Shown here piece after piece: positions 25,290-35,284 of a stretch of 64,000 bases of DNA. The number at the start of each line of letters is the position of its first letter. Positions within the stretch are counted from its first letter, which is position 1. The position numbers and the translations under genes are program-made. The notes under the pieces are model-generated. The model had not been told where the DNA came from, searched no databases, and saw nothing but the letters and a program-made list of their open reading frames with translations. Source of the stretch: Methylobacterium sp. Leaf112 (GTDB lineage: Bacteria; Pseudomonadota; Alphaproteobacteria; Rhizobiales; Beijerinckiaceae); NCBI RefSeq assembly GCF_001423295.1, contig NZ_LMNG01000001.1, positions 186,829-250,828 on the forward strand, in the 5' to 3' direction.

Positions 25290-26296
25290 GCATGATCTCC
25301 GTTGCCGTCACCGAGTCGAGCCAGGTGGCCGACGCGCGCCGCCGTGCCGTGGCCTGCGCGCACGACCTCGGCTTCGACGAGACGGCGAGCGGACGCGTGG
25401 CCATCGTCGTCACCGAACTCGCCACCAACCTCGTCAAGTACGGCAGCGCCGGCGAGATGCTGCTCGGCCCGTTCCAGGACGAGAGCGGGACCGGTGTCGA
25501 AGTCATCGCCCTCGACAAGGGGCCGGGCTTCGCCAACCTCGACGAGGCCCTGCGCGACGGGCATTCCACCGGTGGCAGCCCCGGCACGGGTCTCGGCGCC
25601 GTACGCCGCCAGTCGCAATCCTTCGACATCGCCGCTTGGCCGGGGCGGGGCACCGGCCTCGTCGCGCGAATTCAGGCGGATGCCCGTGCGACCCCTGCCC
25701 AGCCGTCCCACGGCGCCGTGGCCGTGCCCCTGCGCGGCGAGGAGGTGAACGGCGACGCCCATTGCTTCCTCGGCGCGGGGGTGGGCGAGGAGGTGGGCTG
25801 GACCCTCCTCGTCGCCGATGGCCTCGGGCACGGGCCGCAGGCGGCACAGGCCTCCACGGAGGCGGTACGCCTGTTCCGCAAGAATCCCGAGGCCGCGCCG
25901 GGCGAAATCCTGACCATCGTCCATGCGGGCCTGCGCCACACGCGCGGCGGAGCTGTGACGATCGCCCGCTACGAGCCCAACCGGGGTGTGGTGACGGTCG
26001 CCGGCATCGGCAACGTCACCGGCGCGGTGGTGAGCGGCGCAACCGTCCGGCGCACGGTGTCGCTCGCCGGCACCGCCGGGCACGTCGCCCGCCGCATCCA
26101 GGAATTCGAGTATCCGTTCCAGGCCGACGACCTTTTCGTGCTGTGCTCGGACGGCCTCGTGACGGGCTGGTCCCTCGACGGCTATCCGGGGCTCAACGGC
26201 GCCCATCCGAGCCTCATCGCCGGCATCCTCTATCGCGATTTCGCGAGGGGGCGGGACGACGCCACCGTCGTGGTGGTCCGGGGCATCACGCCATGA
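25286..26296 (+). CDS. Fusion of RsbT/RsbW-like ATPase and SpoIIE/PP2C phosphatase
   Basis: A 336-residue two-domain protein. Residues 1-135 form a GHKL anti-sigma-like ATPase (GRVAIVVTELATNLVKYGSA, IALDKGPGFANL, STGGSPGTGLGAVRRQSQ); residues 145-336 form a PP2C/SpoIIE-type phosphatase with metal motifs WTLLVADGLGHGPQAA, FVLCSDGLVTGW and GRDDATVVVV. The phosphatase half corresponds to RsbX, which resets the stressosome by dephosphorylating RsbR and RsbS. The ATPase half could capture or phosphorylate a STAS partner. Start ATG 25286 overlaps rsbT by four bases; ATG 25292 is an alternative two codons later. Confidence 0.88.
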   Translation: MSMISVAVTESSQVADARRRAVACAHDLGFDETASGRVAIVVTELATNLVKYGSAGEMLLGPFQDESGTGVEVIALDKGPGFANLDEALRDGHSTGGSPGTGLGAVRRQSQSFDIAAWPGRGTGLVARIQADARATPAQPSHGAVAVPLRGEEVNGDAHCFLGAGVGEEVGWTLLVADGLGHGPQAAQASTEAVRLFRKNPEAAPGEILTIVHAGLRHTRGGAVTIARYEPNRGVVTVAGIGNVTGAVVSGATVRRTVSLAGTAGHVARRIQEFEYPFQADDLFVLCSDGLVTGWSLDGYPGLNGAHPSLIAGILYRDFARGRDDATVVVVRGITP

Positions 26297-28191
26297 CGCT
26301 CGCCCTCGTCTCGATGCGGATCGAGGGCGAGGACGATGTGACGGCCGTACGTCAACGGGCCCGCCACCTCGCGGAGCATCTCGGCTTCGGCGTGCAGGAT
26401 CAGACCCGCATCGCCACGGCTGTGTCGGAGATCGCCCGCAACGCCTACGGCTACGCGAAGGGTGGCCGGGTCGAGTTCCGCCTGGACCTCATCGGGGGAA
26501 GCCAGGCCTTCGTCATCCGCATCGCCGACCAGGGGCCGGGAATCGCCGATCCCGCCGCCATCCTGGAGGGGCGCTATCGGTCGCGTACCGGGCTCGGCCT
26601 CGGCCTGATGGGCGCGCGCCGGCTCATGGACCTGTTCGACCTCGAAACCGAACCGGGCCGGGGCACCCGCGTCACCCTGGGCAAACGCCTGCCGGCGGGC
26701 CTGCCCGCCCTGACCGCACCGCAGGCGGCGGCCATGGTCGACGCCGTCGCCCGGGCCCAGCCCGACGATCCCCATGCGGCCATCCGCGAGCAGAATCAGG
26801 CCCTCCTGCGCAGCCTCGCCGAGATCGCCGAGCGCGAGGAGGAGGCCCAGCGCCTCAACGCCGAACTCGCCGAGACCAACCGCGGCGTTGTCGCCCTCTA
26901 CGCCGAACTCGAAACCCAGGCCGGTCAGCTGCGCGAGGCGGGCGCCACCCTGGAGGCGCAGGTCGCCGCCCGCACGGCGGAACTGGCCGAGGCCAATGCA
27001 CGCCTGCGCGCGGAAGCCGCCGAGCGCGAGCGGATGGAGGAGGATCTTCGCCAGTCGCAGAAGATGGAGGCGGTCGGCCAACTCACGGGCGGCATCGCCC
27101 ACGATTTCAACAACCTGCTCACCGGCATCGTCGGCTCCCTCGACCTGATGCAGAGCCGGATGGCCCAGGGACGCCACGAGAACCTACAGCGCTACATCGA
27201 AGCCGCCATGTCCTCGGCCAACCGGGCGGCGGCCCTCACCCACCGCCTCCTCGCCTTTGCCCGGCGCCAGCCCCTCGACCCGCGCGCGACCGACGCGAAC
27301 GCCCTCATCGTCGGCATGTCCGACCTGCTGCGCCGGACCATCAGCGAGTCCATCGACCTGCGGATCGAGACCGATCCCGGTCTCTGGCCGACCCTGTGCG
27401 ATCCGAACCAGCTCGAAAACGCGATCCTCAACCTCGCCATCAATGCCCGCGACGCCATGCCGAATGGCGGCACCCTGTCGATCCGCACGAGCAATGCGCG
27501 TTGGGACGAGGCCGAATCCGGCAAGCCCGGCGATCGCTCCGAGTATGTCCGCATCCGCGTCGCCGATACCGGGACCGGCATGACGCCGGAGGTGATCGCC
27601 CGGGCCTTCGACCCATTCTTCACGACGAAGCCCCTCGGGCAGGGCACGGGCCTCGGCCTGTCGATGATCTACGGCTTCGCCCGCCAGTCCGATGGCCATA
27701 CCCGCATCGAGAGCGTGGTCGGGCAGGGGACGGCCATCACCCTCTATCTGCCGCGCCACCGGGGCGAACTCGACGAGACCGTCCCGGACGCGACGGTGAC
27801 GACGCGCCCGCGCGGCGACGGACAGACCGTGATGGTGGTCGAGGACGAGCCCGTGGTGCGCGACGTCATCATGGAGGTGCTCCACGACCTCGGCTACCGG
27901 GCGATCCAGGCCGTGGACGGACCCTCGGGCCTGCGCGCCCTGTCCGTGGCGGGCCGCATCGACCTCCTCGTCACCGATGTCGGTCTGCCGGGCCTCAACG
28001 GGCGCCAGCTCGCCGATCAGGCCCGCCTGGCCCGTCCCGATCTCAAGGTCCTGTTCATCACCGGCTACGCCGAGAGCGCGGCCGTCTCGGCGGGCTTCCT
28101 CGAACCCGGCATGGCGATGATCACCAAGCCGTTCTCGGTGGACACCCTGATGACCCGCATCCAGGCGATGATCCGCGATCCCGTGGTGTGA
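26293..28191 (+). CDS. Hybrid histidine kinase with N-terminal RsbT-like domain
   Basis: A 632-residue protein. Residues 1-135 repeat the RsbT-type GHKL fold ([52 protein letters not shown]). A coiled coil at about 160-255 follows ([20 protein letters not shown]). Then the HisKA dimer helix [20 protein letters not shown], the ATPase with [18 protein letters not shown] and [20 protein letters not shown], and a receiver domain ([14 protein letters not shown], phospho-Asp in [21 protein letters not shown]). The output is therefore phosphorelay, not a sigma-B-type anti-sigma factor. It begins four bases before the end of the phosphatase gene and closes the operon. It has no membrane segment, so it works in the cytosol. 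Confidence 0.9.
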   Translation: MTLALVSMRIEGEDDVTAVRQRARHLAEHLGFGVQDQTRIATAVSEIARNAYGYAKGGRVEFRLDLIGGSQAFVIRIADQGPGIADPAAILEGRYRSRTGLGLGLMGARRLMDLFDLETEPGRGTRVTLGKRLPAGLPALTAPQAAAMVDAVARAQPDDPHAAIREQNQALLRSLAEIAEREEEAQRLNAELAETNRGVVALYAELETQAGQLREAGATLEAQVAARTAELAEANARLRAEAAERERMEEDLRQSQKMEAVGQLTGGIAHDFNNLLTGIVGSLDLMQSRMAQGRHENLQRYIEAAMSSANRAAALTHRLLAFARRQPLDPRATDANALIVGMSDLLRRTISESIDLRIETDPGLWPTLCDPNQLENAILNLAINARDAMPNGGTLSIRTSNARWDEAESGKPGDRSEYVRIRVADTGTGMTPEVIARAFDPFFTTKPLGQGTGLGLSMIYGFARQSDGHTRIESVVGQGTAITLYLPRHRGELDETVPDATVTTRPRGDGQTVMVVEDEPVVRDVIMEVLHDLGYRAIQAVDGPSGLRALSVAGRIDLLVTDVGLPGLNGRQLADQARLARPDLKVLFITGYAESAAVSAGFLEPGMAMITKPFSVDTLMTRIQAMIRDPVV

Positions 28192-28218
28192 CGGGCGGGC
28201 TCCCTGCGATGGAAGGCG

Positions 28219-30039
28219 TCATCCCTCCGTCGCATCCTCCTTGTGCGGTCGCAGTTCCGGCACACCGTGGTCGATCCCGGCCTCGACGGGGGCCGAACGG
28301 CTCTCGACGCGGGTGCTGTCCACGAAGATGCGGGCTTCGCCCTCCTTCAGGCCGAGGCTGCGCAGGGCGTAGAGGGTCATGCCGAAGGCGAGTTCGCGTT
28401 CGGCCATGAGCACGAGGCCCACCCCCCGCTCCTCGAAATGGCGCCGCTCCGTGTCGCTGTGGGTGCGCACCAGGGTATCGATCCCCGGGCTCATCTCGCG
28501 GGCGAGTTCCACGAGGCGCCGCGCCGTGTGCGGCTCGGGCGTCGCGATGACGATGATCCGCGCCGCCTCGATATCGGCCGCGTGCAGGATCCCGGGCGCC
28601 GTGGCGTCGCCGAACACCGCCTCGATGCCGTCCTTGCGCAGGTCGAGGACCCGGCGGCGGTCGCGGTCGACGACGATGTAGGGCAAGTCCCAGGCCTTGA
28701 GCGCCTTGCCGATGGTGCTGCCGACGCGGCCGTAGCCGACGACGATGGCGTGACCGCGCCGGGAAGCGGTCTCGAGGGAGACGGCCAACGCGTCCACGCC
28801 GCGCCGCTCGAAGCGCGCGGCCAGCTTCGGCCGGGCGGCGACGGACCGTCCGACCCAGTCCGTCAGGGCGAAGAACAGCGGGTTCAGGGTGATGGACAGG
28901 ATCGCGCCGCCGAGAATGAGATCGCGTCCCTCCGTCGGCAGGAGTTTCAGCGACAGGCCGAGGCTGACGAGGATGAACGAGAACTCGCCGATCTGGGCGA
29001 GACTCGCCGCGATGGTGAGCGCCGTACCGAGGGGATGCTTGAAGGCCAGTACGATGGCCACCGCCGCCGCGGATTTGCCCACCAGGATCACGCCGAGCAC
29101 CGCCAGCACCGACAGGGGCTCGCGGATGAGGATGCCGGGATCGAACAGCATTCCGACGGACACGAAGAACAGCACCGCGAAGGCATCCTGCAGGGGCAGG
29201 GAATCGGCCGCCGCCTGATGGCTGAGATCGGATTCGGCGAGCACCATGCCGGCGAAGAAGGCGCCCAGCGCGAACGAGACGCCGAACAGCTCCGCCGAAC
29301 CGAAGGCGATGCCGAGCGCCAGCGCCAGGACCGCGAGGGTGAACAGTTCGCGCGAGCCCGTGCGCGCCGCCTGATCGAGGAGCCAGGGCACCACCCGGCG
29401 GCCGCCCACCAGCATCACCACCGCGAACACCGCGACCTTGGCGAGGGTCAGACCCAGGGTGAGCCAGATGTTGCCGTCGCCGACGTGGTGCGCGCCGCCC
29501 GCACCCTCGCCGCCAAGGGACGGCGCCAGCGCCGGCAGCAGCACGAGGGCCAGCACCATCGCCAGATCTTCGACGATGAGCCAGCCCACGGCGATGCGGC
29601 CCTTGTCGCTGTCGAGGAGGCGTCGTTCCTCCAGGGCACGCAGGAGCACCACGGTGCTGGCGACCGACAGGGCGAGGCCGAAGACGAGGCCGGCCCCGAC
29701 GCCCCATCCCCAGGCCCAAGCCAAGCCTCCGCCCATGGCGGTCGCCGCCGCGATCTGCACGATGGCGCCCGGCAGGGCGATGGTGCGGACCGCCATCAGG
29801 TCCTTGATCGAGAAATGCAGGCCGACGCCGAACATCAGCAGGATCACGCCGATCTCGGCGAGTTGGCCGGCAAGCGCGCTGTTGCCGACGAAACCCGGCG
29901 TGTAGGGGCCGACGAGGACACCGGCCAGCAGGTAGCCGACGAGGGGCGGCAGCCGAAGGCGCTGCGCCAGCATCCCGCACACGAAGGCGAGCACGAGGCC
30001 TAGGGCAATGATGGCGATCAGCTCGGTCGCATGCGGCAC
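28219..30039 (-). CDS. Kef-type cation/proton antiporter with TrkA-N domain (YbaL-like)
   Basis: A 606-residue inner-membrane protein. Residues 1-390 hold about 12 helices of the CPA2 antiporter fold (LIAIIALGLVLAFVCGMLAQ; PPLVGYLLAGVLVGPYTPG; GVILLMFGVGLHFSIKDLMA). From about 420 a cytosolic NAD-binding TrkA-N domain follows: HAIVVGYGRVGSTIGKAL, then GDATAPGILHAADIEAARII. YbaL/KefB-like proteins exchange K+ or Na+ for protons and are gated by nucleotides or glutathione. Start: GTG 30039 (MPHATELI) after CTGGAG, as in relatives; ATG 30117 would add 26 odd residues. The end lies 27 nt from the stop of the convergent stressosome operon. A second Kef-type gene is at 52690. Confidence 0.88.
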   Translation of the reverse strand: MPHATELIAIIALGLVLAFVCGMLAQRLRLPPLVGYLLAGVLVGPYTPGFVGNSALAGQLAEIGVILLMFGVGLHFSIKDLMAVRTIALPGAIVQIAAATAMGGGLAWAWGWGVGAGLVFGLALSVASTVVLLRALEERRLLDSDKGRIAVGWLIVEDLAMVLALVLLPALAPSLGGEGAGGAHHVGDGNIWLTLGLTLAKVAVFAVVMLVGGRRVVPWLLDQAARTGSRELFTLAVLALALGIAFGSAELFGVSFALGAFFAGMVLAESDLSHQAAADSLPLQDAFAVLFFVSVGMLFDPGILIREPLSVLAVLGVILVGKSAAAVAIVLAFKHPLGTALTIAASLAQIGEFSFILVSLGLSLKLLPTEGRDLILGGAILSITLNPLFFALTDWVGRSVAARPKLAARFERRGVDALAVSLETASRRGHAIVVGYGRVGSTIGKALKAWDLPYIVVDRDRRRVLDLRKDGIEAVFGDATAPGILHAADIEAARIIVIATPEPHTARRLVELAREMSPGIDTLVRTHSDTERRHFEERGVGLVLMAERELAFGMTLYALRSLGLKEGEARIFVDSTRVESRSAPVEAGIDHGVPELRPHKEDATEG

Positions 30040-30309
30040 GGGGCGTCGGTCTCCAGTCGAGGTTGCGCGGGATCGGGCTACCGGTCGCCCCTTCGCCCGT
30101 GTCGCGGGCAGGGGCAAGCATCGTTCCAGCCTCCTAACGACGCGGATCGTTAAAATCCGTGCCGTGAGTCACCCTGGAAGAAGGATCGGGCATCCTGGAT
30201 GCGCCGATGGATATTGAATTCACGTTCGCGTGAAACTTCGGTGACTCCTGGCCGGTTGTCGAGGGGGTAGCGTGCCGCGTCGCGGGCCAGCGCCTGGAAG
30301 GACGAAGGT

Positions 30310-31461
30310 ATGGCAGAGCGCAACGACGCCGAGATTTCCGACGGCACGGCCCCGAACGGTCCGACGATGGTCTGGACCCTGGCCCTGGCGACGGCGCTTC
30401 TCGGCTTGGTGGCGCTTCCGCGTCGGACCGGACGGGAGGCCCGAACGGAGCGCTCGGAGCCCACCCGCGAGCCTTCGCCGTCCCATGCGGGGGCCGACGC
30501 CAAATCCGTCGCCCGGGCCGAGCCGGAGCGGGGACGCGGAGCCTCGAAACCGTCCGAGATTCCCGCCAAGGGCTGGAAGGACATCGCCCTGCGGGTCTTC
30601 CACGACATCTCCGAGAACGCCATCGTGTCGGTGGCGGCGGGCGTGACGTTCTACGTCCTCTTGGCGATCTTCCCGGCGGTGGCGGCCCTCGTGTCCTGCT
30701 ACGGCCTCGTCGCCGATGTCGCGACCATCAACGATCATCTCCAGAACCTGCAGGGCATCGTGCCGTCCGGCGCCCTCGACATCGTCGGCGACCAGGTCAA
30801 GCGCATCGCCGAGAAGGGCGACACCACCCTCGGAATCACGTTCTTCACCGGCATCGCCCTCTCGCTGTGGAGCGCCAATGGCGGGATGAAGGCGGTCTTC
30901 GCCGCCCTCAACGTCGTCTACGAGGAGCGTGAGACCCGCAACTTCGTCTGGCTCAACCTGCGCTCCCTCGCCTTCACCGCCGGCGCCCTGCTGTTCGTGG
31001 TCCTGGCGCTGGTGGGCATCGTCGTGGTGCCGGCGGTGATCGGCATCGTCGGCCTCAGCACCGAGGCCTGGTACATCGCCCTCCTGCGCTGGCCGGTGCT
31101 GCTGCTCGCCGTGCTGGGTGGCCTGGCGCTGCTCTATCGCTACGGCCCGAGCCGGGATGCGCCGCGCTGGCGCTGGGTGACCTGGGGCAGCGCCCTCGCG
31201 GGGGTCGCGTGGCTCGTCACGTCCCTCGGTTTCTCCTGGTACGTCGCCAACTTCGGCAAGTACAACGAGACCTACGGCTCGCTCGGGGCCGCCATCGGCT
31301 TCATGACCTGGATCTGGATCTCCACCACCATCGTGCTCGTGGGCGCCGAGATCAACGCCGAGATGGAGCACCAGACGGAAGTGGACACCACGGTGGGGGC
31401 GGAGCAGCCGCTCGGCACCCGCGACGCGCGGATGGCCGATACGGTGGGCGCAGCGCGCTGA
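30310..31461 (+). CDS. YihY/BrkB-family membrane protein
   Basis: A 383-residue inner-membrane protein. A first helix (VWTLALATALLGLVALP) is followed by a charged linker (residues 38-85, REARTERSEPTREPSPS), then the YihY core with about six helices: IVSVAAGVTFYVLLAIFPAV, LGITFFTGIALSLWSANGGM (conserved SLWSANGGMKA), LYRYGPSRDAPRWRWVTWGS and TYGSLGAAIGFMTWIWISTT. YihY/BrkB proteins were wrongly called RNase BN; the real function is unknown, with transporter-like topology. The acidic tail after EINAEMEHQT is not conserved. It diverges from the Kef-type gene. Confidence 0.88.
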   Translation: MAERNDAEISDGTAPNGPTMVWTLALATALLGLVALPRRTGREARTERSEPTREPSPSHAGADAKSVARAEPERGRGASKPSEIPAKGWKDIALRVFHDISENAIVSVAAGVTFYVLLAIFPAVAALVSCYGLVADVATINDHLQNLQGIVPSGALDIVGDQVKRIAEKGDTTLGITFFTGIALSLWSANGGMKAVFAALNVVYEERETRNFVWLNLRSLAFTAGALLFVVLALVGIVVVPAVIGIVGLSTEAWYIALLRWPVLLLAVLGGLALLYRYGPSRDAPRWRWVTWGSALAGVAWLVTSLGFSWYVANFGKYNETYGSLGAAIGFMTWIWISTTIVLVGAEINAEMEHQTEVDTTVGAEQPLGTRDARMADTVGAAR

Positions 31462-31512
31462 GGGGCTTCGAGGTGCTTCAGCCGATCCTGGATTTCAGCT
31501 AAGGTCCTTTTC

Positions 31513-31809
31513 ATGGACCGTGCAGCCGCCATTGATATTCTACGAAGCCACGAGGGCAAGCTGCGGAAACGCGGTGTTCGGCACGCTGCTTTGTTTGGCT
31601 CAGTCGCACGGGGCGATGCCACGGCAACGAGCGACGTGGATGTCATGATCGTGCTCGACCGTGAGACCGTGCGTGATGTGTACGACTATGTCGGCGTCGT
31701 CCATTTCATCGAAGACATGTTCCCCGTCACCGTCGATGTCGCCAATCGCGAGACTTTCAAGGAGCGTGTGCGCCAAAACGCTGAACGCGACGCAATCGAT
31801 GCTTTCTGA
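31513..31809 (+). CDS. mntA: Minimal nucleotidyltransferase (MNT), antitoxin-type
   Basis: A 98-residue protein with the minimal nucleotidyltransferase core: ALFGSVARGDATATSDVDVM, giving GSxARG and the metal-binding DxD. MNT proteins of MNT-HEPN modules inactivate their HEPN partner by AMPylation of a tyrosine. A HEPN-type frame overlaps its last 11 nt (31799). Composition of this block is less GC-rich than its neighbours and codon use is more mixed, hinting at acquisition. The gene itself looks intact. Confidence 0.85.
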   Translation: MDRAAAIDILRSHEGKLRKRGVRHAALFGSVARGDATATSDVDVMIVLDRETVRDVYDYVGVVHFIEDMFPVTVDVANRETFKERVRQNAERDAIDAF

Positions 31810-32074
31810 GCGCGAGCATTCTGCGTGCAGCGATATCATTGCGAATGTCGAGAAAGGTCGCCGCTTCACTCGCGGGATGACATACGAGACGTTCGCTGCC
31901 GATGAGCGCACGGTCTACGCAGGGGTGTGTTGTCTCAAAATCATCGCTGAAGCGAGCCGGCGCCTCACGGCGGAAACCAAAGAGCGGCACCCGCATGTTC
32001 CTTGGCGTGTGGTCGCCAATGCGGGAAACGCCTATCGGCAAGGCTACCATCGCGTCGAACTCGACATGGTGTGA
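31799..32074 (+). pseudogene. hepT: HEPN-domain (HepT/DUF86-like) toxin gene, truncated by a stop and lacking catalytic residues
   Basis: The frame begins MLSEREHSACSDIIANVEKG and continues with the HEPN helices (FAADERTVYAGVCCLKIIAE; ASRRLTAETKERHPHVPWRV). At the place of the R-x4-H ribonuclease motif (usually like AGMRNRLIH) it reads NAGNAYRQG, so both the Arg and His are lost. It then stops at DMV with TGA where relatives have a Trp codon (TGG); the same frame continues after the TGA with FTLTERLDELVAVCRIEL, the expected family ending, up to the polA start. So the protein is shortened by about 25 residues and very likely inactive. Confidence 0.75.
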
Positions 32075-32189
32075 TTCACGCTCACGGAGCGCCTGGACGA
32101 ACTCGTGGCAGTCTGCCGTATCGAACTCGCGTCGACACCTCCTCAGGGTCGGCAAACTCACGAATCCCTCTCTCGAACCTGCGTGGCCG

Positions 32190-35100
32190 ATGACCGCTGT
32201 CTCCTCCGAAAAGCCCGTCGGCCCCGGCGATCAGATCATCCTCGTCGATGGCTCGTCGTTCATCTTCCGCGCCTACTTCCAGTCGATCAACCAGGACCAG
32301 AAGTACAACACCCGCCCCTCCGACGGCCTGCCCACGGGCGCGGTGCGATTGTTCTGCACCAAGATCGCCCAGTTCGTGCAGGAAGGGGCGGCGGGCGTGA
32401 TGCCGACCCACCTCGCCATCGTGTTCGACAAGTCGGAAGGCTCGTTCCGCAAGGAACTCTATCCCGACTACAAGGGCCACCGGCCGGACGCGCCCGACGA
32501 CCTCAAGCGCCAGATGCCGCTCATGCGCGATGCCGTGCGGGCCTTCGGCCTCCAGCCCATCGAGCTCATCCGCTACGAGGCCGACGACCTCATCGCCACC
32601 TATTCGCGTCAGGCCGAGGCGCGGGGGGCCGGCGTCATCATCGTCTCGTCCGACAAGGACCTGATGCAGCTCGTGGGCCCCCTGGTGCGGTTCTACGATT
32701 TCGAGTCGGGCACCAAGGGCAAGGCCGGGCACCGCCCCGAGCGCAACCTCGACCGCGACGCCATCATCGCCAAGTGGGAGGGGCTGACCCCCGAGCAGAT
32801 CGGCGACGCCCTGGCGCTCATCGGCGACACCTCGGACAACGTGCCGGGCGTGCCCGGCATCGGCCTGAAGACGGCCGCCGCGCTGATCAAGGAATACGGG
32901 AGCCTCGACGCGCTGCTGGAGCGGGCGGGCGAGATCAAGCAGCCCAAGCGCCGCGAGACCCTGCTGGCCAGCATCGATCAGGCCCGGCTCTCGCGAAGGC
33001 TCGTGGCCCTCGAAGAGAACGTGCCGGTTCCGATCCCGTTGGACGACCTGCGCCTGCCGAAGCCCGATCCGCAGAAGCTCGTCGGCTTCCTGAAGGCCAT
33101 GGAGTTCAACACCCTGACGCGGCGCATCGCCCAGATGCTCCACGTCGACCCGGAGGCGGTGCAGCCCGATCCGGCCCTGCTGCCCCAGCGGGCCGAGGCC
33201 GAGGACGCGCCCTTCGCGGCGCAGGCCCTCGGCGACCCGGTGCCCCTGGCCCCCGGGGAGGGGCCTGAGATCGACCCCTTCGCCGATCTCGGTCTGCCCG
33301 ATGTCGCGCCGAAAGCCCGCCGATCCTCCGAGGCGACGCCCGCCGACCTCGTGGCGGCGCGCGCGGCGGAGTCCGTCAAGCCGTTCGACACCGCCGCCTA
33401 CGAGACCATCGGCCTCGTCGAGCAGCTCGACGCCTGGATCGCCGAGGCCGAGGAGGCGGGAATCGTCGCCGTCGACACGGAGACCGACGCCCTCGACGCC
33501 ATCAATTCCAATCTCGTCGGCATCTCGCTCTGCGTCGCGCCGGGGCGCGCGGCCTACATCCCCCTGCGCCACCTCGATCCCGTCACGGCGAGCGAGGGCG
33601 ATCTGTTCGGCGACGCCAAGGCCGCCACCGACGTGTTCCAGCCCGCCGCCGGGCAGATCGATCTCAAGGTGGTGATCGCCCGCCTGAAGCCGCTCCTCGA
33701 GAATCCGGGCGTGCTCAAGGTCGGCCAGAACCTCAAATACGATCTGTCCGTGCTCACCCGCTACGGCATCGACGTGGCGCCGTTCGACGACACCATGCTG
33801 ATCTCCTACGTGCTCGATGCCGGCAAGGGCGGCCACGGCATGGACGAGCTCGCCCGCCGGCATCTCGGCCACCAGCCCATCACCTTCACGGACGTGGCCG
33901 GGACCGGCAGGGCGAAGATCACCTTCGACCGGGTGCCCCTCGACAAGGCCACCGCCTACGCGGCCGAGGACGCCGACGTGACCTTGCGCCTGTGGCGGAT
34001 GATGAAGCCGCGCCTCGTCGCCGAGAAGCGCGTCACCGTCTACGAGACCCTGGAGCGCCCCCTGGTGTCGGTGGTCGCCCGCATGGAAGCGCAGGGCATC
34101 CGCGTCGACCGCAACATGCTGAGCCGCCTGTCGGGCGACTTCTCTCAGATCCTCGTGCGCCTCGAGGAGGAGATTCAGGAGGATGCGGGCGAGAAATTCC
34201 AGGTGTCGTCGCCGAAGCAGATCGGCGACATCCTGTTCGGCAAGATGGGCCTGCCCGGAGCCAAGAAGACGCCGAACGGCCAATGGGCGACGCCCGCGAC
34301 CCTGCTCGAGGAACTGGCCCAGGCCGGCCACGAGTTGCCCAAGAAGATCCTGGAATGGCGCCAGCTCGCCAAGCTGAAATCCACCTACACGGATTCGCTG
34401 CAGCAGCATGCCGACCGCGAGACCGACCGGGTCCACACCTCGTTCTCGCTCGCCGCCACCACCACGGGCCGGCTGTCGTCGTCGGACCCGAACCTGCAGA
34501 ACATCCCGATCCGCACGGAGGAGGGGCGCCGCATCCGCCGCGCCTTCGTGGCGGCCGAGGGCAACCGCCTGATCTCGGCCGATTACAGCCAGATCGAACT
34601 GCGCCTCCTCGCGCACATCGCCGATATCCCGCAACTGCGCCAGGCGTTCGCGGATGGCATCGACATTCACGCGGCCACCGCCAGCGCCATGTTCGGCGTG
34701 CCGCTGTCCGAGATGACGCCGGACCTGCGACGCCGCGCCAAGACCATCAACTTCGGCATCATCTACGGCATCTCGGCCTTCGGGCTCGCCGACCGCCTCG
34801 GCATCGGCCGCGAGGAGGCCGGCGCCTTCATCAAGCAGTATTTCGAGCGCTTCCCCGGCATCCGCGACTACATCGACACCACCAAGCGCCTGTGCCGGGA
34901 TCTGGGCTACGTCACCACCCTGTTCGGGCGGGTGTGCCACTATCCGCAGATCCGCTCCAACAACCCCAACGAGCGGGCGAGCGTCGAGCGCCAGGCCATC
35001 AACGCCCCGATCCAGGGCTCGGCCGCCGACATCATCCGCCGGGCGATGATCCGCATGGAGGACGCGCTCAAGGCGGAGAAGCTCAACGTGCGCATGCTGC

Positions 35101-35267
35101 TGCAGGTGCACGACGAACTGGTGTTCGAGGCGCCGGAGGACGAAGTCGAGAGGGCCTTGCCAGTCATCTCTCGGATCATGGTCGAGGCACCGGCGCCCGC
35201 TTTAACGTTGAAGGTGCCTTTGGTGGTGGAGGCGCGGGCGGCGTTGAACTGGGAGGAGGCGCACTGA
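32190..35267 (+). CDS. polA: DNA polymerase I
   Basis: A 1025-residue, three-domain enzyme. The 5' nuclease (residues 1-300) contains ILVDGSSFIFRAYF and IVSSDKDLMQLV; the 3'-5' exonuclease (about 400-600) keeps its metal ligands in IVAVDTETDALD, KVGQNLKYDLSVL and YAAEDADVTLRL, so proofreading should be active; the polymerase (about 640-1025) has motif A ISADYSQIELRLLAH, motif B RRAKTINFGIIYGISAFGL and motif C QVHDELVFEAPE. It joins Okazaki fragments and fills repair gaps. Start ATG 32190 (MTAVSSEKPVGPGDQ); the upstream in-frame extension overlaps the decayed HEPN gene in another frame and is not protein-like. Confidence 0.97.
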   Translation: MTAVSSEKPVGPGDQIILVDGSSFIFRAYFQSINQDQKYNTRPSDGLPTGAVRLFCTKIAQFVQEGAAGVMPTHLAIVFDKSEGSFRKELYPDYKGHRPDAPDDLKRQMPLMRDAVRAFGLQPIELIRYEADDLIATYSRQAEARGAGVIIVSSDKDLMQLVGPLVRFYDFESGTKGKAGHRPERNLDRDAIIAKWEGLTPEQIGDALALIGDTSDNVPGVPGIGLKTAAALIKEYGSLDALLERAGEIKQPKRRETLLASIDQARLSRRLVALEENVPVPIPLDDLRLPKPDPQKLVGFLKAMEFNTLTRRIAQMLHVDPEAVQPDPALLPQRAEAEDAPFAAQALGDPVPLAPGEGPEIDPFADLGLPDVAPKARRSSEATPADLVAARAAESVKPFDTAAYETIGLVEQLDAWIAEAEEAGIVAVDTETDALDAINSNLVGISLCVAPGRAAYIPLRHLDPVTASEGDLFGDAKAATDVFQPAAGQIDLKVVIARLKPLLENPGVLKVGQNLKYDLSVLTRYGIDVAPFDDTMLISYVLDAGKGGHGMDELARRHLGHQPITFTDVAGTGRAKITFDRVPLDKATAYAAEDADVTLRLWRMMKPRLVAEKRVTVYETLERPLVSVVARMEAQGIRVDRNMLSRLSGDFSQILVRLEEEIQEDAGEKFQVSSPKQIGDILFGKMGLPGAKKTPNGQWATPATLLEELAQAGHELPKKILEWRQLAKLKSTYTDSLQQHADRETDRVHTSFSLAATTTGRLSSSDPNLQNIPIRTEEGRRIRRAFVAAEGNRLISADYSQIELRLLAHIADIPQLRQAFADGIDIHAATASAMFGVPLSEMTPDLRRRAKTINFGIIYGISAFGLADRLGIGREEAGAFIKQYFERFPGIRDYIDTTKRLCRDLGYVTTLFGRVCHYPQIRSNNPNERASVERQAINAPIQGSAADIIRRAMIRMEDALKAEKLNVRMLLQVHDELVFEAPEDEVERALPVISRIMVEAPAPALTLKVPLVVEARAALNWEEAH

Positions 35268-35284
35268 GCTACCGCAAAAGGTCC

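Noticed and set aside
32082..35111. Long minus-strand open frame opposite polA
   Set aside because: Antisense of DNA polymerase I; composition biased and without domains.
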